Shown: one piece after another, positions 36,126 to 43,764 of the stretch
How the letters are laid out: every line of letters starts with the position of its first letter
Numbering within the stretch: position 1 is the stretch's first letter
DNA from: Quatrionicoccus australiensis
GTDB lineage: Bacteria; Pseudomonadota; Gammaproteobacteria; Burkholderiales; Rhodocyclaceae
Length of the DNA: 64,000 nt
NCBI RefSeq assembly: GCF_020510425.1
Contig: NZ_JAHBAH010000001.1
Coordinates: forward strand, 930,001-994,000
Direction of reading: 5' to 3'
The notes under the pieces: model-generated
The model's database searches: none
Seen by the model: the letters and a program-made list of their open reading frames with translations, nothing else
What the model was told of the DNA's origin: nothing
Made by a program: the position numbers and the translations under genes

Positions 36126-37172
36126 TTACTTCGCGCCGGACAGAATCCACTTGACCAGTGTCTTCAAGTCCTCGTCCTTGACATGCCCGTTCGGCGGCAT
36201 CGGGATCGAGCCCCAGACGCCCTGACCGCCGGCCTTGACCTTGGCGACCAGACGGTCTTCGGCATCGGTCTGATCCTTGTAGCGGGCCTGCACCTCGGCA
36301 TAGCCGGGACCGACGATCTTGCTCTTCATGCCGTGACAGGCCATGCAGCCGCTCTTTGTCGCCAGATCGAAGGTACCGGCTTCGGCCGCCTTCTTGGCGG
36401 CTTCCGGGCCGAGCGTGCGGGTGCCGCGGACCGGGCCGAAACTGCGGTACTGGTCGGCCAGTTCGCCGTGCGCAGTGCGGGCGTACTCGGGCAGACGCGA
36501 ACCGATCAGCACTTCGCTCTTGCAGTTCTTCATGCAGGCCGTGTTCTTCGTATCAGGAACGCCGCCGTTGCCGATCCCGCCCTTCTTGACCGAAGCCCCC
36601 GGCCACATGCCGTGGTCGGTGGTCATGCCATTACGGTTGGGCAGCAGTTTCTGGACGTCGCCGATGTTCTTGTCGGAAAGGACAAAATCGGCCGGCACGA
36701 TTTCCTGCAGGTTGAGCAGGTAGGCGAGGATGGCAAAGACGTCATCCGGCTTGAGCGACTTCGGCGAGGTCCAGGGCATGGCGCGCTGGATGTAGTCGAA
36801 CACCGTCGAAATCGTCGCCACCTTGGTAAAAGTGGTGCGCTGCGGCAGTTCGCCGGAAGACAGGCCCTTGACGCGGCCGTTCTTGCTGTCTTCCTTGGTC
36901 GTGCCGCCGGCGAGCGGCGTGAAGACTTCGTTCGATTCGCCGAAGGAGCCGTGACAGGACGCGCACTTTTCCTCGAACAGTTCCTGGCCACGATCGACCG
37001 AACCCGAACCCTTGGGCAGGCCCTTGAAGTCGGGACGCACGTCGATGTCCCAGGCCTTCACTTCGGCCGCGGTGGCCGGACGACCCACGCCGCCGTAGTT
37101 GTCGAAGGCCAGCGCAGCGGTCGACGCGCCGGCGAGGGCCAAAACGAGAATGGACTTATAGAACCTGGACAT
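36126..37172 (-). CDS. soxD: SoxD dihaem cytochrome c of sulfane dehydrogenase SoxCD
   Basis: A 348-residue periplasmic cytochrome, electron acceptor for SoxC. Signal peptide about 1-22 (STAALAFDN). Two haem sites: CASCH at 70-74 and CMACH near residue 288. A Met-rich C-terminal segment (SIPMPPNGHVKDED) resembles a c551-type distal ligand loop. An extra ACMKNC pair lies mid-protein. The start, with GGAGG five nt upstream, overlaps the soxC end by 17 nt, so the two are translationally linked. Confidence 0.93.
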   Translation of the reverse strand: MSRFYKSILVLALAGASTAALAFDNYGGVGRPATAAEVKAWDIDVRPDFKGLPKGSGSVDRGQELFEEKCASCHGSFGESNEVFTPLAGGTTKEDSKNGRVKGLSSGELPQRTTFTKVATISTVFDYIQRAMPWTSPKSLKPDDVFAILAYLLNLQEIVPADFVLSDKNIGDVQKLLPNRNGMTTDHGMWPGASVKKGGIGNGGVPDTKNTACMKNCKSEVLIGSRLPEYARTAHGELADQYRSFGPVRGTRTLGPEAAKKAAEAGTFDLATKSGCMACHGMKSKIVGPGYAEVQARYKDQTDAEDRLVAKVKAGGQGVWGSIPMPPNGHVKDEDLKTLVKWILSGAK

Positions 37173-38502
37173 TGCTGACCTCCCCGCTCTCGGCCACTTT
37201 CCAGGACTGGATGGCATTGTTGTGATAGATCGATTTGGTACCGCGCACGGCGCGCAGCTGGCCGTAGCTCGGCTGGACAAAGCCGGTTTCGTCGATGGCG
37301 CGCGACTGCAGGATGGCCGGACTGCCGTCCCACACCCAGTTGGTGTTGAAACGGGTCAGCGCCTTGTTCTGGATCGGCCCTTCGAGACGTGCCGTCTGCC
37401 AGTTGATGCCGCCGTCGAAGGAGACATCGACCTGCTTGATGCGGCCACGACCGGACCAGGCAAGGCCGGAGACGTTGTAGAAACCCTTGTCGAGCAGCGT
37501 CTGGCCGCCGGATGGGGTGGTGATCACCGACTTGGCTTCCTGGATCGAGCTGTACTGACGATGCAGGCCGCTCGGCAGGAGGTCGATGTAATGCACCGCT
37601 TCGTCCTTGGTGGCGTAAGGCTTGTCACCGACTTCGATGCGGCGCAGCCACTTGACCCAGGACACGCCCTGGACGCCGGGTACCACCAGACGCAGCGGAT
37701 AGCCGTTTTCCGGACGCAGCATTTCGCCGTTCTGGCCGTAGGCGACAAACACTTCGCCGGATTCGACCATTTCCATCGGAATGGTGCGCGTCATCGAGGA
37801 GCCATCGGCGCCTTCGGCCAGCACATAGCGGGCCTTCTTGTAATCGACGCCGCAATCTTCCAGCAGCAGCTTGAGCGGCACGCCGGTAAATTCGGAACAG
37901 GACACCATACCGTGCGTGTATTGCACGGTCGGCACCGCGACGTTGCCCCACTCCAGGCCGGTGTTCGCACCGCATTCGATGAAGTGGATGCGCGACACCG
38001 AGGGCAGGCGCATCAGCTCATCGAGCGTATAGACCTTGGCTTTCTTCAGCAGCGAAGCATCGGAACCATTGACCATCAGGCGATGCTTGGACGGATCGAT
38101 ATCGTGCCAGCCCTGGTGATGCCGCTCGAAATGCAGACCGGACGGCGTGATGATGCCGAACAGGCCCTGCAGCGGGCAGAACGACACCGAGGCACCGCCG
38201 ACGCGGGCCAGGCCCGGCGACTCGCGGCGCAACAACTGGCTTTCGTATTTCGACGGCATGCCGTACGGATTGGTTGCCACCGGCTGACCGAGCGAAGTCG
38301 TCCACGCCGGATTTTCGAGAATGTTCGGATCACCTTCCGCGGCACGCGCTGCCAGCGGCGCCGCGATGGCAGCGCCGGCGGCGAGGAAGCTCTTGCGCAG
38401 GAAATCGCGCCGCCCCGCACCAACGGCCTTGACCTGATCTTCCGACAGGAAGTTTTCCGGTGCGGGCCGCAGACGCCCCGGTTGTTTTGTTTTATCGACC
38501 AT
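37156..38502 (-). CDS. soxC: SoxC sulfane dehydrogenase molybdopterin subunit
   Basis: A 448-residue periplasmic molybdoenzyme of the sulfite-oxidase family. With SoxD it oxidises the sulfane sulfur on SoxY, yielding six electrons. A Tat signal with GRRDFLRKSFLAAGAA (about 30-46) sits behind an N-terminal tail. The Mo-pterin Cys lies in HFIECGANTGLEW (about residue 176), and the C-terminal dimerisation domain follows (VDVSFDGGINWQTARL). Presence of soxCD predicts complete thiosulfate oxidation to sulfate without stored sulfur globules. It is the first structural gene of the operon. Confidence 0.95.
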   Translation of the reverse strand: MVDKTKQPGRLRPAPENFLSEDQVKAVGAGRRDFLRKSFLAAGAAIAAPLAARAAEGDPNILENPAWTTSLGQPVATNPYGMPSKYESQLLRRESPGLARVGGASVSFCPLQGLFGIITPSGLHFERHHQGWHDIDPSKHRLMVNGSDASLLKKAKVYTLDELMRLPSVSRIHFIECGANTGLEWGNVAVPTVQYTHGMVSCSEFTGVPLKLLLEDCGVDYKKARYVLAEGADGSSMTRTIPMEMVESGEVFVAYGQNGEMLRPENGYPLRLVVPGVQGVSWVKWLRRIEVGDKPYATKDEAVHYIDLLPSGLHRQYSSIQEAKSVITTPSGGQTLLDKGFYNVSGLAWSGRGRIKQVDVSFDGGINWQTARLEGPIQNKALTRFNTNWVWDGSPAILQSRAIDETGFVQPSYGQLRAVRGTKSIYHNNAIQSWKVAESGEVSNVQVL

Positions 38503-38532
38503 AGAAATGAGTCCCCTCCAGAGTATTGAATT

Positions 38533-38868
38533 TCAGCTAAGACAATGCGCTGCCATCAAATCGTTTTGTCCGACGATGTCGCGACTGGCCACCGCAATGC
38601 TGACGGTGCGGCAGATATCGACAAAGTTGGGATCCACCACGCGATACAGGATGGAAGTTCCTTCGCGCCGGCGGTCCACCACCCCCGCCCGGTACAGAAT
38701 ATTCAGGTGCCGCGAGGTATTGGCCTGGGTCAAGCCCACCCTCTCGACCACCTCGTTGACCGATCTTTCTTCAAGACAGAGAACCGAGAGAATGCGCAGA
38801 CGCGTCGGATCCGAAAGCAGTCCGAAGTAATGCGCCACCTGGTTGAACACCTGAATTGTCTCGTCCAT
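38533..38868 (-). CDS. soxR: ArsR-family transcriptional regulator (SoxR-like)
   Basis: A 111-residue winged-helix repressor of the ArsR/SmtB family: LLSDPTRLRILSVLCLEERS leads into the recognition helix region TQANTSRHLNILYRAGVV and wing RREGTSILYRV. Cys in LSVLCLEE and CRTVS could serve as a thiol sensor, as in the persulfide-responsive SoxR/BigR/SqrR group. Located just before soxC on the same strand and divergent from fccAB, it is the obvious candidate regulator of both. An in-frame TTG ten codons upstream is an alternative start. Confidence 0.85.
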   Translation of the reverse strand: MDETIQVFNQVAHYFGLLSDPTRLRILSVLCLEERSVNEVVERVGLTQANTSRHLNILYRAGVVDRRREGTSILYRVVDPNFVDICRTVSIAVASRDIVGQNDLMAAHCLS

Positions 38869-38877
38869 GTCGTTTTT

Positions 38878-38891
38878 TTGATCTAAATCAG
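38878..38891. promoter_or_regulatory. FNR-box-like site near the sox regulator
   Basis: TTGATCTAAATCAG matches the FNR consensus TTGAT-N4-ATCAA at 9 of 10 positions. It is 10 nt upstream of the regulator start. For the opposite direction a TATATA element (38915-38920) lies at about the spacing of an activator centred near -42. Role unproven. Confidence 0.4.
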
Positions 38892-39052
38892 CAAACAATG
38901 TATTACTGCATACTTATATAGTCAACCGCTAATATTGTTGCGACGCAGCATGCAATTTCCGGCAAACGCCTATAACCTAGCTCCCATGCCGCGACAAAAA
39001 AATGCAACATAACGCCGGTATGAACTCAATATCACTCAGAGGAGATGTCCCT

Positions 39053-39355
39053 ATGAAGCTGCTCACCGTCATCGCAGCCGCCGGCCTGGTTGCATCAACC
39101 AGCGCTTTTGCTGCCGACCCCCACCTGGCCCGCAATCTGGCCGCCACCTGCGCCAACTGCCACGGCACCAACGGCCATGCCGTCAAAGGCTCCGGCATGG
39201 ATTCCCTGGCCGGCATGGAAAAGGCCAAGACCCTGCAAAAGCTGGCCGACTTCAAGAGCGGCGACAAGCCGGCGTCGATCATGCACCAGATCACCAAGGG
39301 CTACACCGACGAGCAACTCGACCTGATCGCCGGCTATTTCGCCGCACAAAAATAA
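39053..39355 (+). CDS. fccA: cytochrome c subunit of flavocytochrome c sulfide dehydrogenase
   Basis: A 100-residue periplasmic cytochrome c. Signal peptide about 1-20 (VASTSAFAADP), one haem site CANCH at 33-37, and a Met in SIMHQITKGYTDEQ as possible distal ligand. It is directly followed by the flavoprotein subunit, and the single-haem class fits short FccA. Start set by GAGGAGA eight nt upstream, not at an ATG 17 codons earlier. It would accept electrons from FccB during sulfide oxidation. Confidence 0.9.
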   Translation: MKLLTVIAAAGLVASTSAFAADPHLARNLAATCANCHGTNGHAVKGSGMDSLAGMEKAKTLQKLADFKSGDKPASIMHQITKGYTDEQLDLIAGYFAAQK

Positions 39356-39367
39356 GGGGAGAACGAC

Positions 39368-40645
39368 ATGATGCTGATGAAAAGACGTGATTTCCTCAAG
39401 ACCGGCGCGGCTGCCGGTGCGCTCGCCTCGCTTTACGGCTGTGCCGGCGGCAACAAGGCCGGCGGCCATGTCGTCGTGGTCGGCGGCGGCTATGGCGGCG
39501 CCACCGTCGCCAAGTACCTGCGCATGTGGAGCGAAGGCAGCGTCCAGGTGACGTTGATCGAACGCAACCCGACCTTCATTTCCTGCCCGATTTCCAATCT
39601 GGTGATCGGCGGCACGAAAACCATGGAAGACATCACCGTCAGCTACGACGGCCTGAAGAACAAATGGGGCGTGCGCGTCATCCAGGACGATGTCGTAGCG
39701 GTCGACGCGGCAAAAAGGACGATTTCCCTGAAGGCCGGCGGCGCCATGAGCTATGACCGCCTGGTCCTGTCGCCGGGCGTCGATTTCATGTTCGACCAGA
39801 TCGGCGGCCTCGACAATGCCGACGCCCAGGGCAAGATTCTGCACGCCTGGAAGGCCGGCGCGCAAACCATCGCGCTCAGGAAGCAACTGGAAAACATGAA
39901 GGACGGCGGCACCTACGCCATTTCCATTCCCAAGGCGCCCTACCGCTGCCCGCCCGGACCGTACGAGCGCGCCTGCCTGGTCGCCGATTACTTCAAGAAG
40001 AACAAGCCGAAGTCCAAGGTCGTCATCCTCGACGCCAACGAAGACGTGATGTCGAAGAAGGCGCTATTCACCAAGGCCTGGAGCGATCTCTACAAGGGCA
40101 TGGTCGAATACCGCAACAACAGCGAGGTCAAGGAAGTCGATGTCGCCAGCAAGACCGCCATCCTCGAGTTCGACAAGTTCAAGGCCGACGTGCTGAACGT
40201 CATCCCGCCGCACCGGGCCGGCAACATTGCCGCCAGCGCCGGCCTCAAGCTGATCAACAACCGCTGGGTTGACGTCAACTGGCTGTCGATGGAGTCGACC
40301 AGCACGCCGGGCGTGCATGTGCTCGGCGATGCCGTGTTCCCGGCCCCGACCATGCCGAAGTCGGGCCACATGGCGAACCAGCACGGCAAGCTTGCCGCAG
40401 CCGCCATCCTCAACCTGCTCGCCGGTCAGGAGCCGAACCCGGCCCCGGTCGTGATGAACACCTGCTACAGCTTCGTCGATAGCAAGAATGTCATCCACGT
40501 CTCGTCCATCCACCAGTACGACGCAGCCACCAAGCTCGTCCAGCCGGTCAAGGGCGCGGGCGGTGTCTCGGCGGCGCGCAATGAACTGGAAGGCAAGGTC
40601 GCCCTGGGTTGGGCAAAGAATATCTGGGCCGACATGCTGGCCTGA
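39368..40645 (+). CDS. fccB: flavocytochrome c sulfide dehydrogenase, flavoprotein subunit
   Basis: A 425-residue periplasmic FAD protein oxidising sulfide to sulfur. Tat signal KRRDFLKTGAAAGALASLYG, FAD-binding VVVVGGGYGGATVAKYL, and the redox cysteines in FISCPISNLVIGG and APYRCPPGPYERA. The C-terminal FCSD-type domain (VIHVSSIHQYDAATKLVQPV) confirms this subfamily over SQR. It begins 12 nt after fccA and is followed by a bidirectional terminator. Confidence 0.94.
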   Translation: MMLMKRRDFLKTGAAAGALASLYGCAGGNKAGGHVVVVGGGYGGATVAKYLRMWSEGSVQVTLIERNPTFISCPISNLVIGGTKTMEDITVSYDGLKNKWGVRVIQDDVVAVDAAKRTISLKAGGAMSYDRLVLSPGVDFMFDQIGGLDNADAQGKILHAWKAGAQTIALRKQLENMKDGGTYAISIPKAPYRCPPGPYERACLVADYFKKNKPKSKVVILDANEDVMSKKALFTKAWSDLYKGMVEYRNNSEVKEVDVASKTAILEFDKFKADVLNVIPPHRAGNIAASAGLKLINNRWVDVNWLSMESTSTPGVHVLGDAVFPAPTMPKSGHMANQHGKLAAAAILNLLAGQEPNPAPVVMNTCYSFVDSKNVIHVSSIHQYDAATKLVQPVKGAGGVSAARNELEGKVALGWAKNIWADMLA

Positions 40646-40666
40646 GTTTTCTGCTGCAACCATGAC

Positions 40667-40691
40667 AAAAGGCCGCATTTGCGGCCTTTTG
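40667..40691. terminator. bidirectional terminator between fccB and the cytochrome c4 gene
   Basis: AAAAGGCCGC (40667-40676), ATTT loop, GCGGCCTTTT (40681-40690). The A-run on one side and T-run on the other suit termination of both convergent genes. Confidence 0.85.
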
Positions 40692-40710
40692 TTTGTCCGG
40701 AAGGCAGCGC

Positions 40711-41328
40711 TCAGTCGAGCGTTGCGATGTACTCGGCGACAGCGTGGGTTTCCAGCTCGGAGAGCTTCGAGGCAACGGTGTGCATCACTGCGTTGTCGTT
40801 GGTCCGCTCACGCTTGTTGAACTGCTTGAGCTGATCCTCGATGTAGCGCGGATGCTGGCCGGCCAGGCGCGGCAGTAGCGGCGAGCCGTAGCCCTTGGCG
40901 CCATGGCAGCTGGCACAGGAGGGCAGACCGGTGAACTGGTTGCCACGGTTAAAAACGTACTTGCCGACCGCGACCAGTTCCGCATCGCGCAGGCTACGCG
41001 CGGCAGCCGGCTTGCTCTCGAAGAAGGCACCTAGCGCCTTCATCTCGGCCTTGGTCAGTTCCTCCGACTGCGGCTTCATGGTGTCGCTCTTGCGCTTGCC
41101 GCTCTTGAAATCGCTGAGCTGCTTGGCGATGTATTCCGAATGCTGACCGGCCAGGCGCGGAAAGACCGGACTCGCCGACTCGCCTTCCAGACCATGACAC
41201 AGGAAGCAGCGCCCGGAAACGATTTCCTCGGCACGCGCCAGATCGGCGGAGGCATCCGCCCGCACCACAGAGCTGAACAGGGCGAGCAAGGCGCCACCAA
41301 CCAGCAGAAGACTCTTTTTGTCTGTCAA
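40711..41328 (-). CDS. dihaem cytochrome c4
   Basis: A 205-residue periplasmic cytochrome made of two similar domains. Signal peptide about 1-24; haem sites CFLCH (41-45) and CASCH (near 137). The repeated PRLAGQHSEYIAKQL and PRLAGQHPRYIEDQL blocks and Met ligands in DTMKP and NAVMHTV are typical of cytochrome c4, an electron carrier to terminal oxidases. It probably takes electrons from the sulfur-oxidising enzymes encoded around it, by context. It is read from the AT-rich region at 41330-41400. Confidence 0.9.
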   Translation of the reverse strand: MTDKKSLLLVGGALLALFSSVVRADASADLARAEEIVSGRCFLCHGLEGESASPVFPRLAGQHSEYIAKQLSDFKSGKRKSDTMKPQSEELTKAEMKALGAFFESKPAAARSLRDAELVAVGKYVFNRGNQFTGLPSCASCHGAKGYGSPLLPRLAGQHPRYIEDQLKQFNKRERTNDNAVMHTVASKLSELETHAVAEYIATLD

Positions 41329-41362
41329 TTCACCACCCCTTTTTTATCTGTACACGACACGT

Positions 41363-41379
41363 TTATTATTAAATAATAA
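41363..41379. promoter_or_regulatory. perfect AT-only palindrome, candidate operator
   Basis: TTATTATT-A-AATAATAA is a perfect inverted repeat lying 34 nt upstream of the cytochrome c4 start and 108 nt upstream of the divergent metallo-hydrolase. ArsR-family repressors bind AT-rich inverted repeats of this size, so the sox-linked regulator is a candidate; unproven. Confidence 0.45.
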
Positions 41380-41487
41380 TTCGCTTACACTTGCCTTTCA
41401 ATTTAAAAGGAACCCGCCCCTCTCCGGCAGCGTCCGAGAAAAGGCTGGTCTGAATCGCACCATGGTAAAACCATTCGGGAGACACCG

Positions 41488-42498
41488 ATGAACCGCCGCC
41501 GTTTTCTACAGAGCACCACCGCCTTTACGCTGCTCAGCGCTGCCGAGTTTGCGCCCTGGCAGACGATCAGCGCCTTCGCCAAAGAAATGGACGAATTCGT
41601 GCGTGGACCGGTGGTCAAGGATCATCCGCTGCGCCAGGTCTCGAAGCATGTCTGGATGATCTTCTCGCCGGACGGCTTCCCGACCCCGGAAAACCAGGGA
41701 ATGATGTGCAACATCACCTTCGTGAATACCGCCAAGGGCCTGATCGTCGTCGATTCCGGCGCCTCGGTGCAGATCGGCGAAATGGCCATCCGGCAGATCA
41801 AGAAGGCGTTCAAGAAACCGGTGATTGCGATCATCAACACGCATTACCACGGCGATCACTGGCTCGGCAATCATGCTTACGTCGACGCCTACGGCAAGGG
41901 CCTGCCGATCTACTCGCACCCGGGCACGATCACGGCGATCCAGGGCGTCCAGGGCAACATGTGGCGGACGCTGATGGAACAATGGACCAACCAGGCCACG
42001 CTCGGCACCCGTGTCGTGCCGCCGAGCCAACCGCTCGAGGACGGCGCCGAGCTCAAGTTCGGCGATGTCACGCTGCGCATCCATCAGTACGGCACCGTAC
42101 ACACGCCCTTCGATCTCTGCGTCGAAGTCGTCGAGGACGGCGTCACGCTGCTCGGCGATGTCGCGATGGACCGACGCATTGCCAACATGGACGACGGCTC
42201 CTACCTCGGCACGCTGAAGGCCTACGCGGCACTGGAAAAGACCGGCAGCACGCTGTGGCTGCCCGGCCACGGCGAGCCGGGGCCGAATGTCCTGAGCTGG
42301 AACCGCGAACTGTTCGAAGGCATATACCGCCCCTGCGAACAGGCCATCCGCGACGGCCTCGGGCTGGAAGAAGCCAAGGCGCTGGTGCTCAAGGACAGCC
42401 GCGTCGCCAGTCGGGCGCGCGACACCAAGGGCTTCGAGACCAATATCGGAAAATACGTCAGCCTCGCCTATCTTGAAGCCGAAGCTGCCGGTTTTTGA
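41488..42498 (+). CDS. exported metallo-beta-lactamase-fold hydrolase (SoxH-like)
   Basis: A 336-residue zinc hydrolase with a Tat-type signal (MNRRRFLQSTTAFTLLSA). The metal motif THYHGDH gives His119, His121, Asp123 and His124, with further ligands expected at HTPFD (about 210) and in LPGHGEPG (about 255). Related proteins sit in sox or quinoprotein clusters (SoxH, PQQ-relay hydrolases), where the substrate is not established. A glyoxalase II-like thioester hydrolase is an alternative. A small cytochrome and a thioredoxin-fold gene follow closely. Confidence 0.87.
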   Translation: MNRRRFLQSTTAFTLLSAAEFAPWQTISAFAKEMDEFVRGPVVKDHPLRQVSKHVWMIFSPDGFPTPENQGMMCNITFVNTAKGLIVVDSGASVQIGEMAIRQIKKAFKKPVIAIINTHYHGDHWLGNHAYVDAYGKGLPIYSHPGTITAIQGVQGNMWRTLMEQWTNQATLGTRVVPPSQPLEDGAELKFGDVTLRIHQYGTVHTPFDLCVEVVEDGVTLLGDVAMDRRIANMDDGSYLGTLKAYAALEKTGSTLWLPGHGEPGPNVLSWNRELFEGIYRPCEQAIRDGLGLEEAKALVLKDSRVASRARDTKGFETNIGKYVSLAYLEAEAAGF

Positions 42499-42541
42499 GC
42501 ATTTTCCAGCGTCGACCGCTGGCTGTCACAAGGAGTTTTCC

Positions 42542-42856
42542 ATGCGCCATTTCATCACTGCCTGCCTCACCCTGCTCAGCATCCAGGCCATGGCGAGCGA
42601 TCCCTGGGCCAAGGAAATCGACCACAAGGCCGCCAAGGAACTGCACGAAAAAGCCTGCACCGGCTGCCACACGAAAATGTATGGCGGCGACGGCAGCAAG
42701 ATCTACACACGCGACGGGCGCATGCTCTCCAACAAACTGGAGATCCTGCAGCGCGTCGCCTCCTGCAACTCGACCATGAACGCCGGCTGGTTCCCCGAAG
42801 AGGAAGGCCATGTCGCCGCCTGGCTCAACAAGCACTATTACCGCTTTGAAAACTGA
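42542..42856 (+). CDS. small periplasmic c-type cytochrome
   Basis: A 104-residue exported cytochrome: signal peptide about 1-19 (IQAMASDP), one haem site CTGCH at 39-43. A Met ligand is likely in GRMLSNK or STMNAGWF. An additional Cys lies in VASCNSTMN. Ribosome site AAGGAG eight nt upstream. It lies 43 nt after the metallo-hydrolase and overlaps the start of the thioredoxin-fold gene, suggesting one functional unit linked to periplasmic redox chemistry. Confidence 0.85.
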   Translation: MRHFITACLTLLSIQAMASDPWAKEIDHKAAKELHEKACTGCHTKMYGGDGSKIYTRDGRMLSNKLEILQRVASCNSTMNAGWFPEEEGHVAAWLNKHYYRFEN

Positions 42857-43334
42857 CCGCACCCCGCTGCGCCGCCTGCTGCCGGCCGCCCTGCTCGCCC
42901 TGCCGGCGCTGGTTTTTGCCCAGAATAACGCGTTGACCGTGGCCAGCGACCTGCGCGCCGAAGCCGCACAGGCGGCCCGTTACGGCGGCCCGCTGATCAT
43001 CATGTACAGCCGCGCCGACTGCCGCTTCTGCGAGGCCATCCGCCGCGACTACCTGAAACCGCTCACCGACGATCCGCGCCACAAGGCGCGCCTGCTGGTA
43101 CGCCAGATCAACCAGGACAGCGATGCACCGCTCACCGGCTTTCGCGGCGAAGCGACGACGCACGCCCGCCTGGCCGCCAGCGAAAAGATCAAGCTGGTGC
43201 CGGTCGTGGCCTTCTACGGCCCGAACGGGCAACGCCTGGCCGAGCCGATCATCGGCACGCGCCTGCCGGACTTCTACCAGGGCTATCTCGATGACGCCAT
43301 CGAGCAATCGCACCAGGCCTTGAAAAAGCCCTGA
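42846..43334 (+). CDS. periplasmic thioredoxin-fold protein
   Basis: A thioredoxin-like protein of about 162 residues with the redox motif CRFC in IMYSRADCRFCEAIRRDYL and a cis-Pro in LVPVVAFYGPNG. Starting at the TTG that overlaps the cytochrome stop gives a clean signal peptide (LLPAALLALPALVFAQN). An ATG 12 codons earlier (42810) is possible but adds a polar extension. It resembles SoxW/DsbD-gamma-like reductases that keep periplasmic Sox thiols reduced; that role is inferred from context. Confidence 0.82.
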   Translation: MKTDRTPLRRLLPAALLALPALVFAQNNALTVASDLRAEAAQAARYGGPLIIMYSRADCRFCEAIRRDYLKPLTDDPRHKARLLVRQINQDSDAPLTGFRGEATTHARLAASEKIKLVPVVAFYGPNGQRLAEPIIGTRLPDFYQGYLDDAIEQSHQALKKP

Positions 43335-43398
43335 AAACAGCTTTTCCCGACGCGTCAACCGCTGAACATGACGGACGCAAAAAATACTGTGATTGTTG

Positions 43399-43438
43399 TT
43401 GACAGTGATTCTCATCTGTATAAAATGAGAATTATTCC
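43399..43438 (+). promoter_or_regulatory. Fur-controlled promoter of bfd with two Fur-like sites
   Basis: TTGACA (43399-43404), 16-nt spacer, TAAAAT (43421-43426). GACAGTGATTCTCAT (43401-43415) overlaps the -35 side and AATGAGAATTATTCC (43424-43438) the -10 side; both resemble half or full Fur sites. The bfd ATG is 47 nt past the -10. Confidence 0.75.
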
Positions 43439-43472
43439 TGTTTAGAAAACAGTCCAGTTTGCGGAGAACACC

Positions 43473-43676
43473 ATGTATGTCTGTGTCTGCCAGGCCGTAA
43501 CCGACCGCCAGATTCGCGAAGCCGCCGAGGGTGGCGCGCGAACCTTGAAAGACCTGCGCCGCGATCTCGGCGTGACGCGCGACTGCGGCCGCTGCGCCTC
43601 CTGCGCCCGCGAATGCCTGCGTGAAGCACACGCCGGCGAGGACAAACCCGGCAAAACGCTGCGCCTCGCCGCCTGA
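43473..43676 (+). CDS. bfd: bacterioferritin-associated ferredoxin Bfd
   Basis: A 67-residue cytoplasmic 2Fe-2S protein with the Fer2_BFD pattern: Cys4 and Cys6 (YVCVCQAVT), Cys38 and Cys41 (CGRCASC). Bfd docks on bacterioferritin and reduces stored Fe(III) through the haem, releasing iron when cells starve. Fur sites at its promoter agree with that role. It lies 16 kb from the bacterioferritin pair and is convergent with selD. Confidence 0.95.
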   Translation: MYVCVCQAVTDRQIREAAEGGARTLKDLRRDLGVTRDCGRCASCARECLREAHAGEDKPGKTLRLAA

Positions 43677-43696
43677 GTCTGAGAAGGCGCAGGCTC

Positions 43697-43742
43697 CCGC
43701 TGGCTGCGCCAGCGGTCAACCCCGCAAAAAACCTGTTTTTGC
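43697..43742. terminator. hairpins between convergent bfd and selD
   Basis: CCGCTGGC/GCCAGCGG (43697-43704 with 43708-43715) and GCAAAAA/TTTTTGC (43724-43730 with 43736-43742). The second has A/T runs on both sides and could act as a weak bidirectional terminator; the first lacks a U-tract. Confidence 0.4.
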
Positions 43743-43764
43743 CTGCCGAATACCGCCCTGCGAC

